Positions 1 to 6,761 of a DNA stretch of 13,195 nucleotides are shown here, in pieces (within the stretch, counting starts at the first letter, position 1; every line of letters begins with the position of its first letter). The DNA is from Bacteroidales bacterium (GTDB lineage: Bacteria > Bacteroidota > Bacteroidia > Bacteroidales > VadinHA17): positions 1,117,909-1,131,103 of the forward strand of contig CP070687.1 in assembly GCA_020353115.1 (NCBI GenBank). The letters run 5' to 3'. The notes under the pieces are model-generated. The model searched no databases. It saw only the letters and a list, made by a program, of their open reading frames with translations, and was not told the DNA's origin. Made by a program: the position numbers and the translations under genes.

Positions 1-70
1 CATTTACAATCGCATCTACGGACAACTGGGTTATATCTCCCCGTATGAGTTCGATTCTGTTCGTTTTCAT
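1..70 (-). CDS. Macrodomain (ADP-ribose-binding) protein, N-terminus only
   Basis: Only the first 23 codons are inside the window; the gene continues beyond base 1. Seen: an ATG at 68-70 (minus strand) opens a frame reading MKTNRIELIRGDIT and then QLSVDAIVN. The pattern GDIT-x-L-x-VDAIVN is the N-terminal signature of macrodomain proteins (YmdB / O-acetyl-ADP-ribose deacetylase type), where the GDI and VNAAN segments line the ADP-ribose pocket. Family knowledge: these small cytoplasmic proteins bind or hydrolyse ADP-ribose derivatives. The start lies 3 bases after the pheT stop, so it is probably co-transcribed with pheT. Which macrodomain subfamily it is, and whether other domains follow, cannot be told from this stub. 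Confidence 0.72.
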   Translation of the reverse strand, partial: MKTNRIELIRGDITQLSVDAIVN

Positions 71-73
71 ATT

Positions 74-2524
74 CTAACGGATTTTTGCTCCCAATTCATC
101 TTCGAAAGCTTTTGCCAGGCGATTCATAACCTGATCAATCTGTTTGTCAGTGAGGGTTTTTTTCTCATCCTGCAGTATGAAACTTATGGCGTAGGATTTT
201 TTATCTTTGCCGATCTTTTCTTCCGCATACACATCAAAAAGAGACAGTCTTTTCAACATTTTCTTCTCTGTTTTCAAAGCAATATCCTTAATCTGTTTAT
301 ACCGGATCTTCTTGTCAATAAGGATTGAAAGATCTCGTTTTACCTCTGGAAACTTCGGGAGCTCATTGATTTGAATAACATGATTTTTCAGACTTGATAA
401 AACCTCCGTCCAGTAAAAATCCGCGTAAAATACTTCCTGGCCTATTTCAAACTTTGTGAGAAGTTTACGGTTAACCTGCCCTAGTTCTACAAGTGTTTTG
501 TTATTCTGAATGTATTTGATCCCCTCGGAAAACTGCTCTTGTAAGGAATCCTCGAGTTCGATTTTATCCTGGTCGAATCCCAGTCTTTCAAGGATGTTTT
601 CAGTAAACGATTTCAGGCTGAAAAAATTGGTATGCTCATCGGTGGAATTCCAGGATCTTTCATTCTTTCTTCCGGTAATAAATAGTGCCAGATGCTCCTG
701 TTCCTTGTAACGATCCAATGGTTTAGCTACTTTTCTGTTCTTGTCGAAGGAATAGCAATTCCCGAATTCATAGAGCTTGAGATCCGGATTTTTCCTGTTA
801 ATGTTGTATGAAATAACTTCAAGCCCCCCGTAAAGCATGGATTGCCGCATAGCATTCAACTCGTTACTTAACGGATGGAGTAGTTTTACCGTTTTTTCTT
901 CGGGATAATCCGTGTTTGATTTATAATAGACATTGGGAGTCAGTGAATTGACCATGATCTCAAAGAAACCGTTGCTGCTCAAAAAATCGGAGATCATATT
1001 GAAAATCTTTTCCTTATCCGGTTTATCGAAGTAGGAGAGGGTGGATTTCACTTCATCACTGATTTCGACTTCATTATAACCGTAAATTCTGAGGACTTCT
1101 TCAATTATATCGGCTTCCCTGTTTACATCCACCCTGTATAGAGGAACTTCCAGGGACAGTCCCTTGTCTGATTCAACAAGAATTTTAATATCCAGGTAAT
1201 TAAGAATGGATTTGATGGTTTTTGGGTCAATCTTTTTGCCGATAAGCCGGTCGAAACTGGAATAAAAAACACGGACCTGTACGGGTACAAGTTTTTTCGG
1301 ATAGACGTCAACGATATCTGAAGAGATTTTACCTCCGGCAAGTTCTTTGATAAGTAATGCTGCCCGTTTAAGTGCATACAGGGTCATTTCAGGATCGGTT
1401 CCCCTTTCGAACCTGAAAGAAGCATCGGTATTCAAACCGAATCGTTTTGATGTATTACGGATATATGCCGGATTGAAGTATGCACTTTCGAGAAATACGT
1501 TTGCAGTGTCGTGTGTAACTCCGGAATTAATACCACCAAACACTCCGGCGATGCACATTCCATCTTCGGCATCGCAGATCATAAGATCTTCTCCTGATAG
1601 CTCTCTTTGCACTTCATCCAGGGTAACAAACAATGAGCCTTCCTCCAGTGTCCTGACCACTATTTTCCTGCCCCGGATTTTATCCGCATCGAAGGCATGC
1701 AGGGGTTGTCCTGTTTCATGAAGGACGAAGTTCGTTATGTCTACTATATTATTGATCGGAGATAATCCTATTGATCTTAACCTGTTTTGAAGCCATAATG
1801 GTGATTCTTTGATCTCAATACCGGATACCGTTACACCGGTATATCTTGGGCAAGCTTCCTTATTTTCAATTATGACTTCAATCGGGTGTTCCCTGTTGTC
1901 CGGCTTGAAAGGTTCAACACGGGGAAGTGAAAGTATAGCATCACCCCTGAGTTTCAAGTATGCTGCAAGATCACGTGCCACGCCGTAATGGGATGCACCG
2001 TCGATCCGGTTTGGTGTTAATCCGATCTCGAATATGACTTCTTTTACAACATTAAAATAATCGCTTGCCGGTGCGCCAACTGTAGCATTCTCATCCAAAA
2101 CCATGATCCCTTCATGCCCGGTTCCAAGTCCCAGCTCGTCTTCGGCACATATCATACCTTCCGAAAATACTCCACGAATCCTGGTTCTTTTTATGGTAAC
2201 TGGTTCTTCATCTATATACAGAATTGTACCAACCAGTGCAACGGGTACCTTCTGGCCTTTTCTTACGTTGGGTGCACCGCATACAATTTGAAGGTTTTCC
2301 TTCTGCCCTGTGTCAACTGTTGTAAGGATTAACTTATCGGCATTCGGGTGCCTTTCAGCACTTATTACCTCACCGATAACCACTCCTTCCAATCCGCCCC
2401 TGACCGATTCGAATTCTTCCATTCCTTCAACCTCCAAACCAATATCAGTAAGGATATCTGCCGTTTTCTTCGGATCAAGGTCCAGACCGATATACTCCTT
2501 CAGCCATGCATAAGAGATCTTCAT
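74..2524 (-). CDS. pheT: Phenylalanine--tRNA ligase, beta subunit
   Basis: Beta chain of the alpha2-beta2 phenylalanyl-tRNA synthetase, which charges tRNA-Phe in the cytoplasm. The chosen product is 816 residues, normal for bacterial PheT. Domains in order: N-terminal EMAP/OB-type tRNA-binding domain (about 40-150, with GEVISAERHPNADKL and CGAPNVRKGQKVPVAL), B3/4 editing domain (about 205-395, with TPNRIDGASHYGVARDLAAYL just before it), B5 (about 400-475), the catalytic-like core, and a C-terminal anticodon-binding FDX-ACB domain (about the last 95 residues, with FPEVKRDLSILIDKKI). The frame stays open upstream to an ATG at 2599. I reject that extension: its 25 residues are hydrophobic and not PheT-like, and a TAnnTTTG promoter element (2545-2552) lies inside it. 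MKISYAWLKEYIG at 2524 is the standard PheT N-terminus. The alpha-subunit gene pheS is not in the window. Confidence 0.97.
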   Translation of the reverse strand: MKISYAWLKEYIGLDLDPKKTADILTDIGLEVEGMEEFESVRGGLEGVVIGEVISAERHPNADKLILTTVDTGQKENLQIVCGAPNVRKGQKVPVALVGTILYIDEEPVTIKRTRIRGVFSEGMICAEDELGLGTGHEGIMVLDENATVGAPASDYFNVVKEVIFEIGLTPNRIDGASHYGVARDLAAYLKLRGDAILSLPRVEPFKPDNREHPIEVIIENKEACPRYTGVTVSGIEIKESPLWLQNRLRSIGLSPINNIVDITNFVLHETGQPLHAFDADKIRGRKIVVRTLEEGSLFVTLDEVQRELSGEDLMICDAEDGMCIAGVFGGINSGVTHDTANVFLESAYFNPAYIRNTSKRFGLNTDASFRFERGTDPEMTLYALKRAALLIKELAGGKISSDIVDVYPKKLVPVQVRVFYSSFDRLIGKKIDPKTIKSILNYLDIKILVESDKGLSLEVPLYRVDVNREADIIEEVLRIYGYNEVEISDEVKSTLSYFDKPDKEKIFNMISDFLSSNGFFEIMVNSLTPNVYYKSNTDYPEEKTVKLLHPLSNELNAMRQSMLYGGLEVISYNINRKNPDLKLYEFGNCYSFDKNRKVAKPLDRYKEQEHLALFITGRKNERSWNSTDEHTNFFSLKSFTENILERLGFDQDKIELEDSLQEQFSEGIKYIQNNKTLVELGQVNRKLLTKFEIGQEVFYADFYWTEVLSSLKNHVIQINELPKFPEVKRDLSILIDKKIRYKQIKDIALKTEKKMLKRLSLFDVYAEEKIGKDKKSYAISFILQDEKKTLTDKQIDQVMNRLAKAFEDELGAKIR

Positions 2525-2544
2525 AATAATTGTCGTTAAACAAA

Positions 2545-2552
2545 CAAAAGTA
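2545..2552 (-). promoter_or_regulatory. Bacteroidota -7 promoter element before pheT
   Basis: On the minus strand the sequence reads TACTTTTG, an exact match to the Bacteroidota -7 consensus TAnnTTTG. It sits 20 bases upstream of the pheT ATG at 2524, so the leader would be very short. A clear -33 TTTG at the usual spacing is not visible. The position argues that translation starts at 2524 and not at 2599. Confidence 0.55.
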
Positions 2553-2683
2553 AGGAAAAATAGCAAACTGTTCATTCCTGTTGGGGAAGCATTTTTCATC
2601 TGACTCTTTATATATAGCCAACCTCTCTCCTTATTATAAGTTATTATGTTAGTAGTTAACCCGTTGTATCCGGCTTACTCCAT

Positions 2684-2704
2684 ACCCGGGACTGTGCCCC
2701 GGGT
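2684..2704. repeat. GC-rich CCCGGG hairpin, REP-like palindrome
   Basis: ACCCGGG (2684-2690) and its exact complement CCCGGGT (2698-2704) flank a 7-base loop, a perfect 7-bp stem. It is followed by a GC-richer tail containing GTCGCTCC. No T-tract follows on the plus strand, so it does not look like an intrinsic terminator. It lies upstream of both flanking genes, where a terminator would make little sense. Inference: a copy of a dispersed palindromic intergenic element. Whether it is repeated elsewhere in the genome cannot be seen here. Confidence 0.5.
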
Positions 2705-2916
2705 TGTCAGGATGTCGCTCCAATGGAACTAAATGCTCAATAATCGATTAAAAACCGGATACAGGTATTATCAAGACCCTGTAGCACAGCGGATTAGTTA
2801 ATAAGTTATAATAATTTTACTGTAAACTGAAACCGGGCTATACACCAGTTAAATCCTGTTTCGCAATAACTCAGTTGATCTGTCGTAGCTTTTGTGATGA
2901 GTTACCAGCCAGGGCG

Positions 2917-3068
2917 AAATAATCTTCTAACCAATGTACCTGCCAGTCCCCTGACTTGCTTACCCTTTAATCCATAACCAACTGACCCGAAAACCCACCG
3001 CCCCAATATCCTTTTAACTCAATAATCCAATAATTCACAAACCAGGTAACTCACAAACCCAATAGCCC
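2917..3068. repeat. Degenerate octamer tandem array (about 19 units)
   Basis: Cut into 8-base units in one register, this stretch gives for example TTTAACTC, AATAATCC, AATAATTC, ACAAACCA, GGTAACTC, ACAAACCC and AATAGCCC (3013-3068). Earlier units such as TTCTAACC, AATGTACC, CTTTAATC and CATAACCA (2925-2980) are more diverged and shifted by about one base. The rough consensus is AATAAYCC, or GGRTTATT on the other strand. The last seven units are convincing; the earlier ones are weaker. It contains no gene. The strand asymmetry (few G on the plus strand) is continuous through the array. Confidence 0.6.
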
Positions 3069-3077
3069 ACTGTGTCC

Positions 3078-3115
3078 ATCGTAGCATTAGCATAGGTGGG
3101 ACAGCCTGCATGCCA
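3078..3115 (+). repeat. CGTAGC-type dispersed repeat copy
   Basis: The segment begins ATCGTAGCATTAGCATAGG and continues TGGGACAGCCTGCATGCC. Its core AGCATTAGCATAGGTGG matches 12 of 17 bases of AGCCTTGGCGAAGGAGG, which is the minus strand of 13179-13195 at the other end of the window. A weaker related piece, TCGTAGCTTTTG, lies at 2883-2894, followed by GCCAGGGCGAA at 2908-2918. Inference: diverged copies of one dispersed intergenic repeat family. Confidence 0.45.
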
Positions 3116-3216
3116 TACATCAATTTTTCGTACCCGGCACCCTTTACATTTCCATGCGGTTGATTTTTGATTCATAACCATTCCTCAGCCGTAACCTTTT
3201 TTAATTTTTAATTAGA

Positions 3217-3224
3217 TATATTTG
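3217..3224 (+). promoter_or_regulatory. Bacteroidota -7 promoter element before surE
   Basis: TATATTTG is an exact TAnnTTTG match 32 bases upstream of the surE ATG. It is preceded by a T/A-rich tract (3198-3213) but no clear -33 TTTG. It is the only good promoter candidate for the surE, small membrane protein, lpxB and SpoIID-like run, since the later gaps in that run show no such element. Confidence 0.55.
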
Positions 3225-3256
3225 TATCCTGTTCATGAAAAACCGGGATATAGAGA

Positions 3257-4027
3257 ATGAAAGAAAAACGGCTGATACTGGTAACCAATGATGATGGAAT
3301 ACAGGCACCGGGGCTAAAAGCCCTGGTGGAGGTTGTAAGTGAATTCGGTAATGTTGTGGTTGTTGCTCCTATTGAGAGCCAATCCGGCATGTCACATGCG
3401 ATAACCACAAAGCAACCCTTACGGATTTCAGTAAGAGAAGACAGTCCTGCCTTGAAGGCATATGCTGTCAAGGGCACACCGGTTGATTGTGTTAAACTGG
3501 CTATGAACCAGTTACTAAGCAGGAAACCCGATTTACTGGTCTCTGGAATAAACCATGGTTCGAACGCTTCAGTAAGTGTTGTATATTCAGGAACCATGGG
3601 TGCTGCCATTGAAGGTGGCATAAATCAAATTAAATCCATCGGCTTCTCATTGCTTGACTATTCAAGGGATGCGGATTTTTCTGCAGCCAAGATTTACACA
3701 AAAAAAATAATCAGCCAGGTACTGCTGAATGGCCTTGAAAGAGGGATATGCCTGAATGTCAATATCCCGGTCGGAAAGATGCATGAGATCAGGGGAATAA
3801 AAATTTGCCGCCAGACAGACGGATACTGGCAGGAAGAATATGATAAACGCAAAGATCCTTATAACCGGGATTACTACTGGTTGACAGGTTATTTTAATAA
3901 TTTTGAACCGGAAGCTGAGGATACGGATGAGTGGGCATTGAAAAATAGTTATGTTTCAATCGTTCCCATACAGACGGATTTTACCTCGCACGAACAGTTA
4001 AGTATCCTGAAGCAATGGAATATCTAA
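3257..4027 (+). CDS. surE: 5'/3'-nucleotidase SurE
   Basis: Metal-dependent phosphatase that removes phosphate from 5'- and 3'-nucleoside monophosphates, in some species also short polyphosphates; associated with stationary-phase survival. The 256 residues are normal for the family. Seen: the N-terminal LVTNDDGIQAPG loop with D12 and D13, the VVAPIESQSGMSH segment with S43, and SGINHGSN (N99) followed by VYSGTMGAAIEG. D, D, S and N are the metal ligands known for this family. The C-terminal TGYFNNFEPEAEDTDEWAL and Y-x-S-x-x-P-I-Q-T-D blocks are also typical. No Shine-Dalgarno sequence is visible before the ATG. It is first in a probable operon; the next gene follows after 27 bases. Confidence 0.96.
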   Translation: MKEKRLILVTNDDGIQAPGLKALVEVVSEFGNVVVVAPIESQSGMSHAITTKQPLRISVREDSPALKAYAVKGTPVDCVKLAMNQLLSRKPDLLVSGINHGSNASVSVVYSGTMGAAIEGGINQIKSIGFSLLDYSRDADFSAAKIYTKKIISQVLLNGLERGICLNVNIPVGKMHEIRGIKICRQTDGYWQEEYDKRKDPYNRDYYWLTGYFNNFEPEAEDTDEWALKNSYVSIVPIQTDFTSHEQLSILKQWNI

Positions 4028-4054
4028 CAATTGTAGTCTGGAACATTCTACCCG

Positions 4055-4348
4055 ATGAACTTAAAATTTAATTCTTTATATACGGGCCTTATACTGGGAA
4101 TTTCAGGTCCGATTCTGGCACTTATTATTATATATATTATCGCTTCGGATGGTCTAAGCCTCAGGGATTACATGAATCAGCTGGTATTCCTGAAAGTTTA
4201 TACCCATATCATCAGCCTGAGTGCGATTCCTAATTTGCTTACGTTTTTCATTTTCATCTGGCTTAATAAATTGAAATCGGCAAGGGGAGTCTTGTTCGCC
4301 ACTATTATTCTCGCACTTTTTGTTCTCGGGCTCAAGTTGTTCACCTGA
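4055..4348 (+). CDS. Small three-helix membrane protein of unknown function
   Basis: This 97-residue product has no family I can name. Hydropathy by eye gives three membrane segments: about 8-30 (GLILGISGPILALIIIYIIA), about 50-70 (IISLSAIPNLLTFFIFIWL) and about 78-96 (GVLFATIILALFVLGLKLF). The short polar link after the first helix (DGLSLRDYMNQL) and the basic NKLKSARG between helices 2 and 3 suggest a defined inner-membrane topology. It lies between surE (27-base gap) and lpxB (35-base gap) on the same strand with no promoter of its own visible, so it is probably expressed with them. A role alongside lipid A synthesis is possible from position only. Confidence 0.82.
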   Translation: MNLKFNSLYTGLILGISGPILALIIIYIIASDGLSLRDYMNQLVFLKVYTHIISLSAIPNLLTFFIFIWLNKLKSARGVLFATIILALFVLGLKLFT

Positions 4349-4383
4349 TATAACAGCAGAAAAACAGGGTAACTGATTAAAGA

Positions 4384-5505
4384 ATGAAATATTATATTAT
4401 TGCAGGAGAAGCTTCGGGAGATCTGCATGGTTCTAATTTAATGAAGGGGCTTAAGAAATCAGATCATGAAGCAATGTTCCGTTTTTGGGGTGGAGACCTG
4501 ATGAGAAGTGAAGGAGAAGATCTGGTCCGGCATTACCGTGATCTTGCATTTATGGGATTCATAGAGGTGATCCGGAATATTGGAACTGTAAAGCGAAACC
4601 TGGATTACTGTAAGAAGGATATCCTGAATTATTCTCCGGATCTTCTTATCCTTATCGATTACCCGGGATTCAATCTCAGAATGGCTCAATTTGCCTCAGG
4701 GAAAGGGATAAAGGTTTTTTATTATATATCACCAAAAGTGTGGGCCTGGAGAGAGTCGAGAGTCAAGAAGATCAGGAAATATGTTGACAGAATGTTTGTT
4801 ATCTTACCATTTGAAGTAGATTTCTACGGGAGGTATGATTACAATGTAGAGTATCATGGTAATCCTGTTGTGGATGCAGTGGATCAGGCAACCCGGAATA
4901 TGGTGTCCCGCAATACCTTTCTTGCAGAAAATAACCTGCCGGATAAACCGGTTATAGGATTACTGCCCGGAAGCAGGAGGCAGGAAATCAGGTATATGCT
5001 GCCAATTATGCTGGAAGTGACAAATTATTATCCTGATCATCAATTTCTTGTTGCCTGTTCTCCGACGGTAGATACGGAATTCTACCGCGGTTTTACAAAA
5101 GAGTATGATGTAACCCTATTGGTTGATAAAACCTATACCATACTTCGTCATTCGGAGGCTGCATTGGTGACCTCCGGTACGGCCACCCTTGAAGCTGCCC
5201 TGTTGAACGTGCCGGAAGTGGTATGCTATAAAGGCAACCCTGTATCTTATTTCATTGCAGATCGCATCGTTAACATTACATTTATTTCACTCGTGAACCT
5301 AATCATGGATGATGAAGTTGTCCGTGAACTTTTACAGTCGGAACTTGTTGTGGCCAATTTGAAAACAGAACTGGATAAAATCCTGTTTGATAAAACATAT
5401 CGTAAAATCATGCTGCTCAGGTTTGATGAATTGAAGAAACGATTAGGGCAACCTGGCGTATCAGAGAGGATAGCCGGCCGGATGGTGGCACTGTTGAAAG
5501 AGTAA
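4384..5505 (+). CDS. lpxB: Lipid-A-disaccharide synthase
   Basis: Glycosyltransferase (GT19) that joins UDP-2,3-diacylglucosamine to lipid X to make the beta-1,6-linked lipid A disaccharide 1-phosphate, releasing UDP, at the cytoplasmic face of the inner membrane. Length 373, as expected. Seen: the N-terminal signature YYIIAGEASGDLHGS (residues 3-17), MGFIEV, LIDYPGFNLRMA, YYISPKVWAWRESRVKKI, the EYHGNPVVD block, LLPGSRRQEI (around 193-202), and the nucleotide-binding VTSGTATLEAALLNVPEVV. All are standard LpxB blocks and none is missing. It shows that the host makes lipid A and is a Gram-negative-type cell. The SpoIID-like gene begins 11 bases downstream. Confidence 0.97.
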   Translation: MKYYIIAGEASGDLHGSNLMKGLKKSDHEAMFRFWGGDLMRSEGEDLVRHYRDLAFMGFIEVIRNIGTVKRNLDYCKKDILNYSPDLLILIDYPGFNLRMAQFASGKGIKVFYYISPKVWAWRESRVKKIRKYVDRMFVILPFEVDFYGRYDYNVEYHGNPVVDAVDQATRNMVSRNTFLAENNLPDKPVIGLLPGSRRQEIRYMLPIMLEVTNYYPDHQFLVACSPTVDTEFYRGFTKEYDVTLLVDKTYTILRHSEAALVTSGTATLEAALLNVPEVVCYKGNPVSYFIADRIVNITFISLVNLIMDDEVVRELLQSELVVANLKTELDKILFDKTYRKIMLLRFDELKKRLGQPGVSERIAGRMVALLKE

Positions 5506-5531
5506 ATTTCAGATACTTGGATTTCAGATAC
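5506..5531 (+). repeat. 15-base tandem duplication at the lpxB/SpoIID-like junction
   Basis: ATTTCAGATAC occurs exactly twice, at 5506-5516 and 5521-5531, with a 15-base period. The first copy begins right after the lpxB stop codon and the second lies in the first codons of the next gene. The period is a multiple of three, so the reading frame of the downstream gene is preserved (FRYLDFRYI). The proposed TTG start lies in the 4-base spacer. Confidence 0.8.
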
Positions 5532-6701
5532 ATAAAGAAGATATCCTGCACGGTCATATGGTGGACGATCCTGCTTATACCGTTATCTTATCCAATCCGT
5601 TCACAAGAGCTTAAAATAAGTTTATATAATGATCATAATATAAGATCAGTTGTCTTAACTGTATCGGAGGGTGAGTATGAAATCCTGGTAAACGATTCAT
5701 TGTTACTGAATGGCTGGAATTCTGGTGCACTATTTGTCAGACGCATGGAGGATAAACTTTTGATACGGGACCGATACAGGGGGTTCGGAATATTCGACAA
5801 AGTTGAGTTAAGAGGAATCATGCCAGACAATTCTTTTTATATCAGGCCCGTTTCACCGGGTCTGGAGGAGAGGGAATATGACGGGAACCTGTTACTAAAG
5901 ACAGACCTTGAACGTTTGCTTATCCTTAACATTACAGGTATGGAAAATTATATTGCAGGAGTGGTACAGACGGAAGGCGGAGAAGGAAATCTCCCTGAAT
6001 ATTATAAAACTCAGGCAATCATTTGCAGAACGTATACATTCGGCCATATCCAGCGGCATGAAGGTGAAGGATTTAACCTTTGCGACGGTGTACATTGCCA
6101 GGCATATAAGGGCAGGTGTTCGCATGAGAGTATTATCTATTCGGGAACCATCCAAACATCAGACCTGGTAATCATTGATCAAGATTCAACTTTGATTACA
6201 GCGGCATTTCACTCCAATTGCGGAGGCATGACGGCCAGTTCCAAATCGGTATGGTTGTCAGACAAACCCTATCTCCAACCGGTCAGAGATCCGTTTTGTA
6301 CTAACCATAAGAACTCAATATGGCAATTTAAGATATCTCTGGATGACTGGTTGAATTACCTTATCAGGAACGGGGTGGCCGGGGAAAGGATCAATTCACG
6401 GGAATTGTCTTTCCGCCAGGATGTCCGGAAGGAATACTATATCGTATCAGGAGTGAAAATACCGTTTTCAAAAATACGCGAGGACTGGAATTTACGCTCC
6501 TCGTTTTTTGATATCGGCATTTCAGGGACGGAGGTTATCCTTGAGGGCAGGGGATATGGACATGGTGTGGGCCTTTGCCAGGAAGGAGCAATGGAAATGG
6601 CACAATCGGGAAAGAATTATAACACAATCATCACCTTTTATTACAGGGGAGTATCTGTTGTAGAATATAGTACATTGGGAAATTTATCCGGCGAGCGGTA
6701 A
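5517..6701 (+). CDS. Secreted SpoIID/LytB-domain protein
   Basis: A 394-residue SpoIID/LytB-family protein. Family members include lytic transglycosylases that cut denuded glycan strands, and LytB amidase enhancers. Seen: a signal-peptide-like N-terminus (residues 1-30, basic RYIKK then TVIWWTILLIPL), an extracytoplasmic N-terminal region, then the core GMENYIAGVVQTEGG. E153 there aligns with the catalytic Glu of SpoIID. It is followed by KTQAIICRTYT, CDGVHCQAYKGRC (189-201), HSNCGG (232-237) and GYGHGVGLCQEGA (346 on). The Cys/His pattern resembles the zinc site described in clostridial SpoIID. The start is TTG: there is no in-frame ATG or GTG near it, and a later start would lose the signal peptide. 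The host shows no sign of sporulating, so the role is probably vegetative wall remodelling. It follows lpxB by 11 bases. Confidence 0.88.
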   Translation: MDFRYIKKISCTVIWWTILLIPLSYPIRSQELKISLYNDHNIRSVVLTVSEGEYEILVNDSLLLNGWNSGALFVRRMEDKLLIRDRYRGFGIFDKVELRGIMPDNSFYIRPVSPGLEEREYDGNLLLKTDLERLLILNITGMENYIAGVVQTEGGEGNLPEYYKTQAIICRTYTFGHIQRHEGEGFNLCDGVHCQAYKGRCSHESIIYSGTIQTSDLVIIDQDSTLITAAFHSNCGGMTASSKSVWLSDKPYLQPVRDPFCTNHKNSIWQFKISLDDWLNYLIRNGVAGERINSRELSFRQDVRKEYYIVSGVKIPFSKIREDWNLRSSFFDIGISGTEVILEGRGYGHGVGLCQEGAMEMAQSGKNYNTIITFYYRGVSVVEYSTLGNLSGER

Positions 6702-6732
6702 TCAGGTTCTTTCAAGTGGATGTAAAATAATT

Positions 6733-6740
6733 TACTTTTG
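6733..6740 (+). promoter_or_regulatory. Bacteroidota -7 promoter element before gldF
   Basis: TACTTTTG matches TAnnTTTG exactly, 21 bases before the gldF ATG, in the 60-base gap after the SpoIID-like gene. It is the same octamer as the pheT element. No convincing -33 TTTG is seen. It suggests that gldF, gldG and the following gene start a separate transcription unit. Confidence 0.5.
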
Positions 6741-6761
6741 TGTCTGTTTATGTAATACTAA

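Larger units (their letters stand above)
2525..3256. other. 732-base divergent intergenic region, noncoding
   Basis: This lies between the divergent genes pheT and surE. No reading frame in it resembles a protein, and I see no tRNA or rRNA. From left to right it holds the pheT promoter element, a GC-rich inverted repeat (2684-2704), an A/T-rich stretch without recognisable features (about 2720-2880), a degenerate 8-base periodic array (2917-3068), a CGTAGC-type dispersed repeat (3078-3115), and a T-rich stretch leading into the surE promoter element. It looks like a sink for small repetitive elements, not a gene-bearing region. Confidence 0.7.

Noticed and set aside
1347..1721. Long antisense open frames inside pheT, surE, gldF and gldG
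   Set aside because: They are frame shadows of well-identified genes and have no protein-like features of their own.
2525..2599. N-terminal extension of PheT giving 25 extra hydrophobic residues
   Set aside because: It resembles a signal peptide only by chance; PheT is cytoplasmic, the standard N-terminus starts at 2524, and a promoter element lies within the extension.
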